From positions 1-58,520 of the forward strand of contig JBFLXB010000023.1 of assembly GCA_040757335.1 (NCBI GenBank): a stretch of 58,520 bases of DNA. The letters run 5' to 3'. The notes beneath the pieces are model-generated. The model worked only from the letters and a program-made list of their open reading frames with translations, ran no database searches and was not told the DNA's origin. Both the position numbers and the translations under genes were made by a program. Below, piece by piece: positions 8,505-18,611 of this stretch (the first letter of the stretch is position 1; every line of letters begins with the position of its first letter). The stretch is from Nitrospirota bacterium (GTDB lineage: Bacteria > Nitrospirota > Nitrospiria > 2-01-FULL-66-17).

Positions 8505-9386
8505 TTAGACGGTTACAACCTTGGTAGGCTCGTTGGCGTACGGGCGACCGTGAGGTTTGGTGGACTTTTCGTCCGCAGGCCTCTCGTGGATTTTGGCATA
8601 GAGAAAGTGCAGAACAGCGTGCCGAAAGCGGTTGTACTGCGGGCTATTGGCCAGTGCGACCCGGTCCCGCGGTCTCGGAAGATCAACGGTCAATACCTCC
8701 CCGATCGTGGCGGAGGGCCCATTGGTCATCATCACGATTCGATCGGACAACAACACCGCTTCGTCCACATCGTGGGTGATCATGATCACGGTATTGCCCA
8801 ATTTCGAGTGGATCTCCATCAACGAGTCCTGTAACTGGGCCCTGGTCAGAGCGTCCAGAGCGCCAAAGGGCTCGTCCATCAGCAAGATGGCCGGCTCCAT
8901 CGCCAGCGCGCGCGCGATCCCGACTCGCTGCTTCATTCCCCCGGAGATCTGATCCGGGCGCTTGTCCAGCGCGTGTTCCATGTGGACCAGTTGAAGATTA
9001 TGGACGATCCAATCCCGCATCTCCGCTTTGGTCTTTTTGCCCTTGAACACGCGCTTGACCGCCAGTTCGACATTTTGGTACGCGGTGAGCCAGGGGAGGA
9101 GCGAATGGTTTTGAAACACGACCGCGCGCTCCGGTCCGGGCTCCGTGATTTCCTTTCCGTCGAGTATGGCTCCGCCTTCGGTGGCGCGATAGAGGCCCGC
9201 GACAATGTTCAAGACCGTCGACTTACCGCAGCCGGAATGGCCGATCAGCGAGATGAACTCACCCCGGTTGATCTTCAGATTGATGTTGTCCAGAGCTCTG
9301 AAAGAACCCGCCGGAGCGGGGAAATCCATGGACAGTCCCGTCAATTCGAGCTGGGGCATCGACAACACGTTCACCTCCGGATTCAA
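8505..9386 (-). CDS. nrtC: Nitrate ABC transporter ATPase
   Basis: 293 residues from the longest start. A GGAGG within codons 3-5 suggests translation may begin a few codons later (GTG7 or TTG8). ABC ATPase features are all present: Walker A GHSGCGKST, Q-loop VFQNHSLLPW, signature SGGMKQR, Walker B ILLMDEP and the H-loop ITHDVDEA. It is a single-domain protein like NrtD/NasD, without the NrtA-like C-terminal domain of cyanobacterial NrtC. It is the last gene of the porin-nrtA-nrtB-nrtC run and powers uptake of nitrate and/or nitrite. Confidence 0.92.
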   Translation of the reverse strand: MNPEVNVLSMPQLELTGLSMDFPAPAGSFRALDNINLKINRGEFISLIGHSGCGKSTVLNIVAGLYRATEGGAILDGKEITEPGPERAVVFQNHSLLPWLTAYQNVELAVKRVFKGKKTKAEMRDWIVHNLQLVHMEHALDKRPDQISGGMKQRVGIARALAMEPAILLMDEPFGALDALTRAQLQDSLMEIHSKLGNTVIMITHDVDEAVLLSDRIVMMTNGPSATIGEVLTVDLPRPRDRVALANSPQYNRFRHAVLHFLYAKIHERPADEKSTKPHGRPYANEPTKVVTV

Positions 9387-9395
9387 CGACTTTGA

Positions 9396-10448
9396 CTAGC
9401 GCAGCACGGCCGACTTGTCCCACGAGACCAGTTTCTGCAGCGTGAGCATGGAGCGATCCAAGACAAAGCCGATCGACCCGATAACGAGCACCGCCACCAT
9501 GATGCGGCCCAGCGAATTGGAGCTGCCGTTCTGGAATTCGTCCCAGACGAATTTCCCGAGGCCTGGATTCTGGGCCAACATTTCTGCGGCAATGAGCACC
9601 ATCCACGCGGTCCCCAGGCTGAGGCGCAGCCCCGTGAACACCATGGGAATCGCGGACGGCAGCACGATCCTTCGCACGTGCGTCAACCAACTGAGGCGGA
9701 GCACTTTGCTGACATTGTTGAGATCGTTGCTCACGCTCACCACGCCCACGGCGGTGTTGATCAGGGTCGGCCACAGACTGCACAGCAACACGGTGAACAT
9801 GGAGTTCAGGAACGATTTGGCAAACATCGGCTCCTGACTCACGTACACCGCGCTCACCACCATCGTCACCAGCGGGAGCCACGCGAGCGGTGATACGGGC
9901 TTGAAGACTTGGATCAGCGGATTCACCGCCGCGTACACCCCGGAACTGAGCCCGATCAAAATCCCGAACGGTATGGCGATCACCGACGCCAGCAAGAACC
10001 CCGTCATCGCGGTGTAGAGGCTGGTCCAGATCTGATCGAAAAAGGTGTCTTTCCCCGTGTACTCTCGCCGCTTGATCTCGGCGTTCGCGTCCTCGGCCAA
10101 CAGGGCTTGGTTGCGTTCCTCTTGGCGCTCATAGAACGCCGCTGCTTTGGCACGCTCCTGATTGTGTTCATCCACGAGGTTTCGCGCCTGGGACCAGACC
10201 TCTACCGGACCGGGAAACTTCCCGAGAGACGTATCGATTCGTGGAGCAGCCATCTGCCACAAAATCAGGAACACCGACACTCCGACGAGTGGGACGATCA
10301 GGCCCTTTAGAACGGCAGCCGACCGTAGAAGCAACGCAGGACCCTTTATTCCCCTAGACCCGTCGTCTTGATTGCGCGTCAAGAGAAAACTCATCACTTT
10401 CATGGCCATGCTGGGATCTTTGTGAACGAGTGCTTGGTGACTGGACAC
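9396..10448 (-). CDS. nrtB: Nitrate ABC transporter permease
   Basis: 350 residues from a GTG with GGAG 7 nt upstream, 13 nt after nrtA. It is a BPD-type inner-membrane permease. The first helix (about 46-66) is followed by a charged coiled-coil-like segment (ERAKAAAFYERQEERNQALL) before the transport core. The EAA-type cytoplasmic loop that docks the ATPase lies near VSKVLRLSWLTHVRRIVLPSA. It pairs with NrtA and NrtC in nitrate/nitrite uptake. Confidence 0.92.
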   Translation of the reverse strand: MSSHQALVHKDPSMAMKVMSFLLTRNQDDGSRGIKGPALLLRSAAVLKGLIVPLVGVSVFLILWQMAAPRIDTSLGKFPGPVEVWSQARNLVDEHNQERAKAAAFYERQEERNQALLAEDANAEIKRREYTGKDTFFDQIWTSLYTAMTGFLLASVIAIPFGILIGLSSGVYAAVNPLIQVFKPVSPLAWLPLVTMVVSAVYVSQEPMFAKSFLNSMFTVLLCSLWPTLINTAVGVVSVSNDLNNVSKVLRLSWLTHVRRIVLPSAIPMVFTGLRLSLGTAWMVLIAAEMLAQNPGLGKFVWDEFQNGSSNSLGRIMVAVLVIGSIGFVLDRSMLTLQKLVSWDKSAVLR

Positions 10449-10461
10449 GTCGCGGCTCCGC

Positions 10462-11862
10462 TTAAAGCTTGGTCTTCCCCTTCAACCCGATTTTGAATTG
10501 TTCCAGGTAGTGGTTGGGCTTCCTCCCGTCAAACGCGACCCCGTCGATGAATTCGGTTTGGGGCGGACGGAACCCGGTCTCTTTGTCGAACGCTGGAAAC
10601 TCACTCGCCGACATCTTGCCTTCGGCGATCAGCGCCTCGGCCGCCTGACGATAAATGTCCGTCCGGTACACCTTTTTCGCCACATCGAGGTACCAACTAT
10701 CCGGCTTGTACTCGGAAATCTGGCCCCACCGTCGCATCTGGGTCAGATACCAAACCGCGTCGGAGTAATAGGGGTATGTGGCGTGGTAGCGGAAGAACAC
10801 GTTGAAGTCGGGTACGGGACGTTTGTCCCCTTTCTCGTACTCAAACGTCCCGGTCATGGAATTCGCGATGACCTCCGCATCCGCTCCCACGTATTGGGGT
10901 TTGGAGATGATTTTTACCGCCTCCATACGATTGGCGTTGTTCTTCTCGTCGAGCCATTTGCCGGCTCGAATGAGCGCCTTGACGATCCGGGTGGTGGTAT
11001 TGGGATACTTTTTGGCGAAATCCTCGTGAAGACCGAACACTTTTTCCGGATTGTCTTTCCAGATCTCATAGTCGGTGATCACGGGCACGCCGATCCCCTT
11101 GAACACCGCTTGTTGGTTCCAGGGTTCGCCCACGCAGTACCCGTAGATCGTGCCCGCCTCCATGGTGGCGGGCATCTGGGGCGGCGGCGTCACCGAGATG
11201 AAGACGTCGGCGTCGATGGTGCCGTTGATGTCCCCCTTGTGCGGAGCGTAATAACCCGGATGGAGCCCCCCCGCAGCCAGCCAATACCGCATCTCGTAGT
11301 TGTGGGTGGACACCGGGAACACCACCCCCATCTTGAAGGGCTTTCCGGCCTCTTTGTACTTTTGCACCACGGGTTTGAGGTAGTCGGCCTTGATGGGATG
11401 CACCGGCTTGCCGTCCTTCATCGGCAACGACTTCTTCATCTCTTTCCACACGTCGTTCGACACCGTGATCCCGTTGCCGTTCAGGTCCATGCTGAACGGC
11501 GTCACGATGGGAGCCTTGGTGCCGAATCCGATATACGCGGCCAAGGGTTGGCCCGCCAGCATGTGCGCCCCGTCGAGTTGACCGTCGATGACCCCGTCGA
11601 GCAGCACCTTCCAGTTGGCCTGCGCCTCGAGCTTCACGTAGAGGCCTTCGTCCTCGAAATACCCCTTTTCGTACGCGATCGCCAGGGGCACCATATCGGT
11701 GAGCTTGATGAACCCAAACGTCAGGTCTTCCTTCTCCGGCTTGCCGAGTTCCGCAGACGCCGGCGCGCCTGCGCTCCCGCCCACGACAGCAGCGCAGACC
11801 ATCGCAGCGACGAACATCACCTTCCACCACCTCAGATCCACACCCTTGTCTCCTTGATGCAT
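10462..11862 (-). CDS. nrtA: Periplasmic nitrate-binding protein
   Basis: 466 residues of the NrtA/SsuA-like solute-binding family. The signal peptide (about 1-37) ends at a normal ASA cleavage site with no lipobox Cys, so this copy looks soluble, unlike lipoprotein NrtA of cyanobacteria. Family-typical stretches include [30 protein letters not shown] and [13 protein letters not shown]. It captures nitrate or nitrite and delivers it to NrtB. It lies 45 nt after the porin gene and 13 nt before nrtB. A G-rich tract upstream can serve as ribosome site. Confidence 0.94.
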   Translation of the reverse strand: MHQGDKGVDLRWWKVMFVAAMVCAAVVGGSAGAPASAELGKPEKEDLTFGFIKLTDMVPLAIAYEKGYFEDEGLYVKLEAQANWKVLLDGVIDGQLDGAHMLAGQPLAAYIGFGTKAPIVTPFSMDLNGNGITVSNDVWKEMKKSLPMKDGKPVHPIKADYLKPVVQKYKEAGKPFKMGVVFPVSTHNYEMRYWLAAGGLHPGYYAPHKGDINGTIDADVFISVTPPPQMPATMEAGTIYGYCVGEPWNQQAVFKGIGVPVITDYEIWKDNPEKVFGLHEDFAKKYPNTTTRIVKALIRAGKWLDEKNNANRMEAVKIISKPQYVGADAEVIANSMTGTFEYEKGDKRPVPDFNVFFRYHATYPYYSDAVWYLTQMRRWGQISEYKPDSWYLDVAKKVYRTDIYRQAAEALIAEGKMSASEFPAFDKETGFRPPQTEFIDGVAFDGRKPNHYLEQFKIGLKGKTKL

Positions 11863-11907
11863 GTTTCAATTCCCCCCAATGCAGTAGGTAGATAGATCTC
11901 CTGATCG

Positions 11908-13272
11908 CTAGAAACTCGCTCCAACCTGCAAATAGAACCAGTCCGATGCGTCGGTTGCGGTGGGAAAGTTCACGTCGACATAGTCTCCCGGCATAAACCG
12001 TCCGTATCCGCCTTCGATGCGAACCTTCTCCTTGACCATCATGTAAACCACGAGGTCGATTTCCTGTCCCAGATCCGATTCGGCGTTGTTGGCCGGGGTG
12101 GTGCGAAAGACCGCGCCCGACGCTGCGTACCAGTTGTCGCCTTCCTCGGCGAGTGAGAACTTGTGGTAGTCCAGACTCACCCCGGTGGTCGCGCTCGGCT
12201 TGGCGCTCAACGACAACCGCAGGTCCTGCATGTTGCGCCATCCCACGTAGTCCATGACGCCGTAGAACGGGTGGTTGGTGGGAAAGAGGTTCTCGAAGGT
12301 CTCGAATTTTTCGTCGCTGCTATCGCTGTCGCCAGAAGCCCGGTCGTATTCGACGCCGATGCGGGGCTTCATCGCGACCGGCGCGGTGTAGCCGGCTTTC
12401 AGCACGAAGGCGTGCGCCGAGATGTCGCTCTCCGGCGTCGTGCCTCTGGCGTCCATGCTCCCTGTCTGGTACGCGGCCTCGCCCGTGTAGTCGATCGCCT
12501 CGTTCGCCGCCTTGCCGTCCGCCCGCAACCCCACGGTCACGCGGTTCTGTCCGCGAGCGGCCGGAGAGGTGATCGGGGATAACAAGGCGGTACCCGCGGC
12601 ATTCAATTCATTGGCGTTTCCCCCGTCCAACAGGTACATCACATAGGGTTCCACGGTCACGGGGGCGGTTTTGATGCTGCCGTAAACTCCGTAGAACGTC
12701 TGTTGCTCCCGATTCGACGGAGCAAAGGCGGGACTGCTGCCGGTGTTCGTACCATATACTTTCGGAGAGGCCGCCCAGAAATCTACCCGAACCGGGGCCG
12801 CCACATAGGTCACGCGAAGTCCATCAAAGCTTCGCCCGACATTGTTCCAGCCGAAATGCCCCACCAAGCGATGCTCGCCGAACGCCAGCTCCTGCCGGCC
12901 CAGGATCAGGCTGGTAGGGCCCACGTTCTTGATGCTCACGTAACCCTGGTGCAGATCCAGGAGGTTGTCGTTGGACACGGTCGAGACCTCGCCCCCAAAA
13001 ATACGAGCGTCCTGGATCTGGATGAACGCAGCGACATCCGGCGTTATCTCGTAGTTCAGGTGAAGACGGATTCTCGAGGCGATGTAACTCAACGTATCGT
13101 TGGCGTCCTTGTTGAAATCCGCGTTGTCGCGAAACTCGTAGCGTTCCCGGACCTCGCCGCCAATCGTGACGGCCTGGACGTCAAGCGCGCCGTATGCGCG
13201 CGGCGCCTCGGTCCCGAGAACCGCAAGTGCGGTTAACGCGGCTGAGGCGAGATTTCGCACTGCTCTTCGCAT
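11908..13272 (-). CDS. Outer-membrane porin, alginate-export family
   Basis: 454 residues. The start at 13272 has AAGGAGGG 8 nt upstream; a longer in-frame start adds a leader with no signal. A signal peptide ending AYG precedes a beta-barrel of alternating hydrophobic strands that finishes in Phe, the usual outer-membrane C-terminal residue. The sequence resembles the alginate_exp (PF13372) family, which is widely used for barrels unrelated to alginate. It is the first gene of the nrtABC run, so the likely job is letting nitrate/nitrite cross the outer membrane; this is context inference. Confidence 0.85.
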   Translation of the reverse strand: MRRAVRNLASAALTALAVLGTEAPRAYGALDVQAVTIGGEVRERYEFRDNADFNKDANDTLSYIASRIRLHLNYEITPDVAAFIQIQDARIFGGEVSTVSNDNLLDLHQGYVSIKNVGPTSLILGRQELAFGEHRLVGHFGWNNVGRSFDGLRVTYVAAPVRVDFWAASPKVYGTNTGSSPAFAPSNREQQTFYGVYGSIKTAPVTVEPYVMYLLDGGNANELNAAGTALLSPITSPAARGQNRVTVGLRADGKAANEAIDYTGEAAYQTGSMDARGTTPESDISAHAFVLKAGYTAPVAMKPRIGVEYDRASGDSDSSDEKFETFENLFPTNHPFYGVMDYVGWRNMQDLRLSLSAKPSATTGVSLDYHKFSLAEEGDNWYAASGAVFRTTPANNAESDLGQEIDLVVYMMVKEKVRIEGGYGRFMPGDYVDVNFPTATDASDWFYLQVGASF

Positions 13273-13376
13273 CGTGTTTCCCTCCTTCGGGTTCAAGTGG
13301 ACATCGCTCTCGTCCGTACACATATCGTTTCGTTCCGCCAAACACCGGTTTGAATAGCTTCCGGTCGCGTAACCCG

Positions 13377-14195
13377 CTACGACGCCTTGGCCAAGGAGAC
13401 ATCGGTTCCCGTGGCCCGGGGCAGCAGGTCAGCCAACGGGCGAGCATACTGGTCCAACAATTCGTACGTCCGGCGGTAGCGCTCGATCTCTCCGGGCGCG
13501 CGGGTTTTTTTCCCGTAATAGAGCCCGAGCAGCGGCGTGCGGGCGATCAGAACCTTGTCGTCGAACAGCACGAAGTTGGTAACCATCTCCACACCTTCTC
13601 GTCCCGAGAAAGCCACGTCTTCGTGCAAGACGACGCGCACCGCGATGCCGTCGTCCTGTTGGTGCCGAATGGTTCTGAGCACGTCGGAATCTTCCAGGTC
13701 TCCCCGGCGCAATACGAAAATCCTCGCGATGGCCACACCGCGATCGCGCGTCCGCACCTGGTCCTCGTAGTACTTGCGCTTTTGCACCTTGCCGAGCCAA
13801 TCCGTGACGTCGACCGAATTCACGGCGCGGATCTCCCGGGTGCATCGTCCCAGGCACTGGCTGGCTTCAAAGTAGTACTCGCCCTCGGTCAGTGGAATCG
13901 CGCCGTCCCCCAGTAACACGAGCACTTGATGGGTCGTGTCGAGGACGGATCGGCTCTTGACGATGGCCTCGGGATCTTCGACGCGGTCCAACGCCGACTC
14001 GATTCGGTGCGCACGCATCACCGCTTCGAGAGTCCGAGTCTCCGCGGCGCGCAGCCGGTCGAGAATTAGATGCACGGCCAACGTCAGGAGCACGCCGACG
14101 CCGAAGAGGACGTAGGCTTCGCGCTCGAGACTGAGCACGAAGTGAAACAGCAGCGCCAATCCGGCCGCGACCAGGAACTCGATGAGTGTCCGCAT
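13377..14195 (-). CDS. Unrecognised protein with two N-terminal membrane helices
   Basis: 272 residues; the start has GGAG just upstream. Two hydrophobic helices (about 2-20 and 26-45) are followed by a short charged helix and a soluble domain of about 200 residues. The soluble part holds a Cys pair in SQCLGRCTREI and an alternating segment near VLFDDKVLIARTPLLGLYYG. I do not recognise the family. It is 104 nt upstream of the porin gene and about 190 nt after cheB on the same strand, so it could belong to either block or be a membrane-bound sensor. Confidence 0.7.
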   Translation of the reverse strand: MRTLIEFLVAAGLALLFHFVLSLEREAYVLFGVGVLLTLAVHLILDRLRAAETRTLEAVMRAHRIESALDRVEDPEAIVKSRSVLDTTHQVLVLLGDGAIPLTEGEYYFEASQCLGRCTREIRAVNSVDVTDWLGKVQKRKYYEDQVRTRDRGVAIARIFVLRRGDLEDSDVLRTIRHQQDDGIAVRVVLHEDVAFSGREGVEMVTNFVLFDDKVLIARTPLLGLYYGKKTRAPGEIERYRRTYELLDQYARPLADLLPRATGTDVSLAKAS

Positions 14196-14388
14196 CTCCT
14201 CTCCGTTGTTTTCGAATGGGAAGAGCAAACGATGTGCCTGAAGAATCCCGCGTCAGGCGGTCAGGCCAGGACCGCAACAACAGATTCGTCGAACAGAAGT
14301 GTCGGTGGCGAACAAATCGGTACGGAGCGGGTTGTGGTGCGGAGGAATACAGCGAAGAGCGATGGTTGGTTCGGGGACGAGCCTCTTG

Positions 14389-15519
14389 CTAAGCGGTCTG
14401 CCTGGTCCTGCCCAACGCCGCTCTGCGGAGCACCGCGGCGGCAATCGCTCCCAGCGGCAGTACCTCGTCCACCACGCCGCGAGCAATGGCTTCCGCCGGC
14501 ATCCCGAACACCACCGACGTGGCCTCGTCCTGGGCGATGGTTGCGGCTCCCGCTCGTTTGAGTTCCACCATGCCTTGCGCGCCGTCGTCGCCCATTCCGG
14601 TCATGATGACGCCCACCGCGTTGGGCCCGGCCACCTGCGCCACCGACCGAAACAGCACGTCCACGCTGGGCCGATGCCGCGCCACGAGCGGCCCGCCCGT
14701 CACCTGGACCGCGTAGGAATCACCGCAGGCGACGAGCACGAGGTGTCGATTACCCGGCGCGATGAGGGCTCGCCCCGGAGTGACCCGATCCCCGTGTTGG
14801 GCTTCCCGCACTTCGATCCGGCACGACCGATCCAGGCGATCCGCCAACGCTCTGGTAAAGCGCTCGGGCATGTGCTGGACGATGACGAGGCCCGGCGAAT
14901 CGGCCGGAAGCGCCTGGAGGAGCTCTCTGAGCGCGTCGGTCCCGCCGGTGGACGCGCCCACGGCCACGACCGGGTCCGTGATGGAGGCCGGGCGGGGGCC
15001 GCCGGCCGCGGGGATCACCGCATCCGCGCTCAACTTCGGTGGAACGCGCCGCCCCGCGCCGATCGGCGCGCCCACGCGAGCCAGCGCGGCCGCGCGCACC
15101 GCATCGACGAAGAGCACCGCCGATTCCTCGAAGAACTCGCGAAGCCCCAGTTTGGGTTTCGTGACGATCTCCACCGCGCCCTCTTCCATCGCGAGCACCG
15201 CAGCCTCGGTGCCGGCTCCGGTGAAGCTCGAACAGATCACGACCGGAATCGGGTCTTCGGTCATGATCTTATGGAGAAAGGTCAATCCGTCCATGCGCGG
15301 CATTTCCAGGTCCAGGACGATCACGTCCGGACGGACGCGAGCCATCTGGTCCATCGCGACGAAGGGATCCGCCGCCGCGGTCACGGCCACTCCGCGCTCG
15401 CGCGACAAGATCGCGGTGATGAGTTGACGGACCACGGCGGAGTCGTCCACGACCAGCACCCGCAGCGGCCGCCCTTCAGCCGCAGGGTTTCGAGACGCCG
15501 GCCGGCCGCGTGCGACCAC
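14389..15519 (-). CDS. cheB: Chemotaxis response regulator / protein-glutamate methylesterase CheB
   Basis: 376 residues from a GTG that overlaps the cheR stop (TAGTG), with GGAGG at the end of cheR as ribosome site. The receiver domain (about 19-140) has VVDDSAVVRQ and phosphoacceptor Asp70 in VIVLDLEMPRMDG. The C-terminal methylesterase domain shows the catalytic Ser in GASTGGT, the His in QHMPERF and the Asp in MTGMGDDGAQGM. It removes methyl groups from, or deamidates, the receptor under CheA control. It is the last gene of the operon. Confidence 0.95.
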   Translation of the reverse strand: MVARGRPASRNPAAEGRPLRVLVVDDSAVVRQLITAILSRERGVAVTAAADPFVAMDQMARVRPDVIVLDLEMPRMDGLTFLHKIMTEDPIPVVICSSFTGAGTEAAVLAMEEGAVEIVTKPKLGLREFFEESAVLFVDAVRAAALARVGAPIGAGRRVPPKLSADAVIPAAGGPRPASITDPVVAVGASTGGTDALRELLQALPADSPGLVIVQHMPERFTRALADRLDRSCRIEVREAQHGDRVTPGRALIAPGNRHLVLVACGDSYAVQVTGGPLVARHRPSVDVLFRSVAQVAGPNAVGVIMTGMGDDGAQGMVELKRAGAATIAQDEATSVVFGMPAEAIARGVVDEVLPLGAIAAAVLRRAALGRTRQTA

Positions 15520-16415
15520 TACGCCGCCTCCAGGGTCTCGGCATCCGCCCGCACGTAGACGGTCGGCCCCACGGCCCGCAGTCGGTCGGTGAGCCCGGTG
15601 GCGCTTTCGACCTGGCCCAGAATCAGGTACCCGCCGGGCGCCAGATACCCCATCAAGCGATCCACCACCCGCGCCTTGGCCCCGGCGTCGAAGTAGATCA
15701 GCACATTTCGGCAGAAGATCACGTCGAACGGCCCGCCCACGGGATACACCTCGTTGTTGAGATTCACGCGAGCGAACCGCAGCAGCGCGCGGATCGACGG
15801 TGCGGCCTTCATCCGACCTCGCTGACCGGCGACCCCTTTGAGCATGTACGCCTTCAGAAACTTCTCGGGGATCTCGTGTTTCTGGTCCAGCGACCACACG
15901 CCCACGCGCGCCGCTTCCAAGGCCCGCACGGACAAGTCGGTGGCCAAAATCTCCACGTCCCATCCCGCCGCGGCCGGGAACCGGTCCTCCGCCACCATCG
16001 CCAACGAGTAGACCTCTTGGCCCGTGGCGCACGCCGCACTCCACATTCGAATGGTCCGCGAGCGCAGGCCCGCCGCAGCCATGCGGTCCCAGCGTGGGAA
16101 GACCACGTCCCGCAGGAACTCGAAGTGTTGCGGTTCGCGAAAAAAATGCGTTTCGTTGGTGGAGACCGCGTCGAACAGACTGATCTCCTCGGCTTTATCC
16201 CCCTGGACGAGGCGCCGGAAGTACTCGCCGTAGCTTGACAGTTCGAGATCACGCAGGCGTCTGGCGAGGCGCGCGGCGAGCAACTCCTTCTTGGCGGGAC
16301 CAAGTTGGATTCCCGAATGCTCGTAGATGTAGGTGCGAAATCGTTCGTACTCCAAGTCGGTCATCGGCGGAATGGCCGGATCCGGCCCGACCGATGCGGA
16401 GGAGGGATCGGACAT
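15519..16415 (-). CDS. cheR: Chemotaxis protein methyltransferase CheR
   Basis: 298 residues whose ATG overlaps the cheW stop (TGATG). The N-terminal all-helical CheR domain is followed by a SAM-binding domain: NETHFFREPQHFEFL, SAACATGQEVYSLAM (usually SAGCSTGEE), ILATDLS and FDVIFCRNVLIYFD. It methylates glutamates on the receptor. No C-terminal TPR or other extension is present, and the receptor gene in this operon ends without a CheR-binding pentapeptide. Confidence 0.95.
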   Translation of the reverse strand: MSDPSSASVGPDPAIPPMTDLEYERFRTYIYEHSGIQLGPAKKELLAARLARRLRDLELSSYGEYFRRLVQGDKAEEISLFDAVSTNETHFFREPQHFEFLRDVVFPRWDRMAAAGLRSRTIRMWSAACATGQEVYSLAMVAEDRFPAAAGWDVEILATDLSVRALEAARVGVWSLDQKHEIPEKFLKAYMLKGVAGQRGRMKAAPSIRALLRFARVNLNNEVYPVGGPFDVIFCRNVLIYFDAGAKARVVDRLMGYLAPGGYLILGQVESATGLTDRLRAVGPTVYVRADAETLEAA

Positions 16416-16885
16416 CAGACGCCCGCGGGCGTCGACAACACGCGGTCGATATCCAAGATCAGCACGAACCGTGCGCCGATCTTGCCCAACCCCTTGAGCA
16501 AATCGCCTCGGATCGGCGTCCCGAATTCAGGCGGTGGTTCCACGTCGCCGGGAGCCAACACCTTCACCTCGCTGACGGAGTCCGCCATGATGCCGGCAAC
16601 GGTGTGGTCGCCGTTCACCAAGGCCTCGACGACCACCACGCAGGTCCGATTCGTGATCGCGCCGCTCGGCACCCCCAACTTGACCGCGAGGTCGATCACC
16701 GGGACCACGCTGCCGCGCAGATTGATCACGCCTCGCACCCAGGCCGGCATGGTCGGCACCGTAGTCAGCGTGGGATCGTACCTGATGATCTCCCTGACCT
16801 TCAGGATGCTGACCGCGTACTCCTCCCCCGCCAGCGTGAAGGTCAGATACTGTGCCGTCTCGGCCGCTGCTTGTTCCGTGTCCAC
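16415..16885 (-). CDS. cheW: Chemotaxis coupling protein CheW
   Basis: 156 residues from GTG. It is a CheW-like SH3-type fold with the usual YLTFTLAGEEYAVSILKVREI start and the VRGVINLRGSVVPVIDL core. It links the methyl-accepting protein to CheA. It overlaps cheR by one base and follows the receptor gene by 33 nt. Confidence 0.95.
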   Translation of the reverse strand: MDTEQAAAETAQYLTFTLAGEEYAVSILKVREIIRYDPTLTTVPTMPAWVRGVINLRGSVVPVIDLAVKLGVPSGAITNRTCVVVVEALVNGDHTVAGIMADSVSEVKVLAPGDVEPPPEFGTPIRGDLLKGLGKIGARFVLILDIDRVLSTPAGV

Positions 16886-16918
16886 GCCCTGTCTGCCTAT
16901 AGCCTCATGGACGGTCTG

Positions 16919-18562
16919 CTAGAAGCGCTCGAAATCGGGGTCCGTGTCAGCTGGTACAAGGGCCAAATTGCCGCGCGCGGCGGCTCTGGGCGTACGGTGA
17001 TCGGCCTGCCCGACCCGATCCGGACCACGCGGGGTCTCACCGGTTCTGCGCTCCGGAGGAACGTCGCCCGCTCTCCCGTCGCGGAAGAACGCCACCAGGC
17101 GCTGAAGCGCCTCGGCTTGCGAGGTCATCTCGTCGGCGGTCGAGGCCAGTTCCTCGGCCGCGGAGGCATTGCGCTGAGTCACCTTTTCGACCTGCGTCAT
17201 CGCGCGGCTGATCTGCGCCACCCCCGCGGACTGCTCCTGCGAGGCCGACGCGACCTCCTGGACCAGCGTGGCGGTTCGACGGATGGCGGGAACCAGTTCG
17301 GCGAGCAACTGGCCCGCTCGCTCAGCGACCTTGACGCTGGATCCCGCGAGCGCGCCGATCTCTTTGGCCGCCTCTTGGCTCCGCTCCGCGAGCTTACGCA
17401 CCTCCGTCGCCACCACCGCGAACCCCTTGCCGTGCTCGCCCGCGCGCGCCGCCTCGATCGCGGCGTTCAGCGCAAGCAGGTTGGTCTGGTAGGCGATCTC
17501 CTCGACGATGGAGATCTTCTCCGCGATCGCCTTCATCGCCTCGACGGTCTCCCGCACCACGCGTCCGCTCTCGTCGGCGTCCCCCGCTCCCTTTACGGCC
17601 ATCTGCTCCATCTGACGGCTGTTCTCCGCGTTCTGGGTCACCGACGCGCTCATCTGCTCCAAACTCGACGTCACTTCCTCCACCGACGCCGCCTGCTCGC
17701 TGGTGCCCTGCGACAGCGTCTGCGAAGAGGCCGCCACCTGCGAGGCGGCGGTAGACAACGCACTCGCGCCCGACCGGACCTGCCCGATGACGTGGGTCAA
17801 TCGCGCGACCATCCGTCGAATCGCGTGAGCCATCTGACCGACCTCGTCGGCGGACGACACGGTGATCCGCTGACTGAGGTTTCCCTCGGCCAGGCCGTTG
17901 GCCGCCACCGTCGCCTCCGTGATCCCGCGCGCGATGCTGCGGGAGAACCACCACGCCAAACTGAACCCAACCGCGAGAGACAGCACAACGAGGCCCGACA
18001 GCACGATGGTGGCCTTTCCCACCACCCCGCTCAGGGCCCGTTGTTCCTCCCCCGCGCGTTGGATCTGGAGGATCATCAACCGATCGAGCGCCTGAACCGC
18101 GCGCCGATCCAGTGGGCCCAATCGCTCGGTCCGCCACTTCGCCGCGTCAACGGTCCGGCCGGCGCGGGCCAGCTCGAACCAGTGCGGCCGGGCCTGGAAA
18201 TACGCGGACAACACGTTGTCCCACTCCTTGAGCGCCTCCTGCTCGTCGCGCGAACGGGCCCCGGCCGCGTACGCCGTCACGGCAATCTGGGTCTGGTCCT
18301 GCCATCGGGCTTCATCGGACGCGATTTTAGCGCGAGCATCTTCGCTCGAGACCACGAACTGCGGCAGCGCGTAGCGGAGTTCCCACAGGCCGCGTTCGAC
18401 TTGCGCCAGGGTCACCGACGCCGCGACCCGATCGGTGTACAGCTCGTTGAACGCCGACCACAACCTCGCCGTGTCGCGCCATCCCGTGAGCCCCACCACG
18501 CCGAGCAGGAAGAGCACGGTCCCAAAACCCAGGAAGAGTTTCCCGCCGATCCCGATTCTCAT
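16919..18562 (-). CDS. Methyl-accepting chemotaxis protein
   Basis: 547 residues from the ATG at 18562, chosen because GGGGAGG lies just upstream; an ATG six codons earlier has no ribosome site. Layout: helix 1 (about 4-24), a four-helix-bundle-like periplasmic region to about 180, helix 2, a HAMP domain, then the cytoplasmic coiled-coil with the conserved hairpin tip [28 protein letters not shown]. It is the only receptor in the operon and probably senses through the periplasmic bundle; the ligand is unknown. No CheR-docking pentapeptide is visible at the C-terminus. Confidence 0.93.
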   Translation of the reverse strand: MRIGIGGKLFLGFGTVLFLLGVVGLTGWRDTARLWSAFNELYTDRVAASVTLAQVERGLWELRYALPQFVVSSEDARAKIASDEARWQDQTQIAVTAYAAGARSRDEQEALKEWDNVLSAYFQARPHWFELARAGRTVDAAKWRTERLGPLDRRAVQALDRLMILQIQRAGEEQRALSGVVGKATIVLSGLVVLSLAVGFSLAWWFSRSIARGITEATVAANGLAEGNLSQRITVSSADEVGQMAHAIRRMVARLTHVIGQVRSGASALSTAASQVAASSQTLSQGTSEQAASVEEVTSSLEQMSASVTQNAENSRQMEQMAVKGAGDADESGRVVRETVEAMKAIAEKISIVEEIAYQTNLLALNAAIEAARAGEHGKGFAVVATEVRKLAERSQEAAKEIGALAGSSVKVAERAGQLLAELVPAIRRTATLVQEVASASQEQSAGVAQISRAMTQVEKVTQRNASAAEELASTADEMTSQAEALQRLVAFFRDGRAGDVPPERRTGETPRGPDRVGQADHRTPRAAARGNLALVPADTDPDFERF

Positions 18563-18611
18563 CACCCCGTTCCTCCCCATGCCCGGCGACCGCCTGGGCG
18601 TCGCGGCCGCT

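Noticed and set aside
8416-8508. 30-codon plus-strand frame with AGGAG upstream
   Set aside because: Arg-rich random-looking peptide antisense to the gap and the nrtC end; no support beyond the ribosome-site match.
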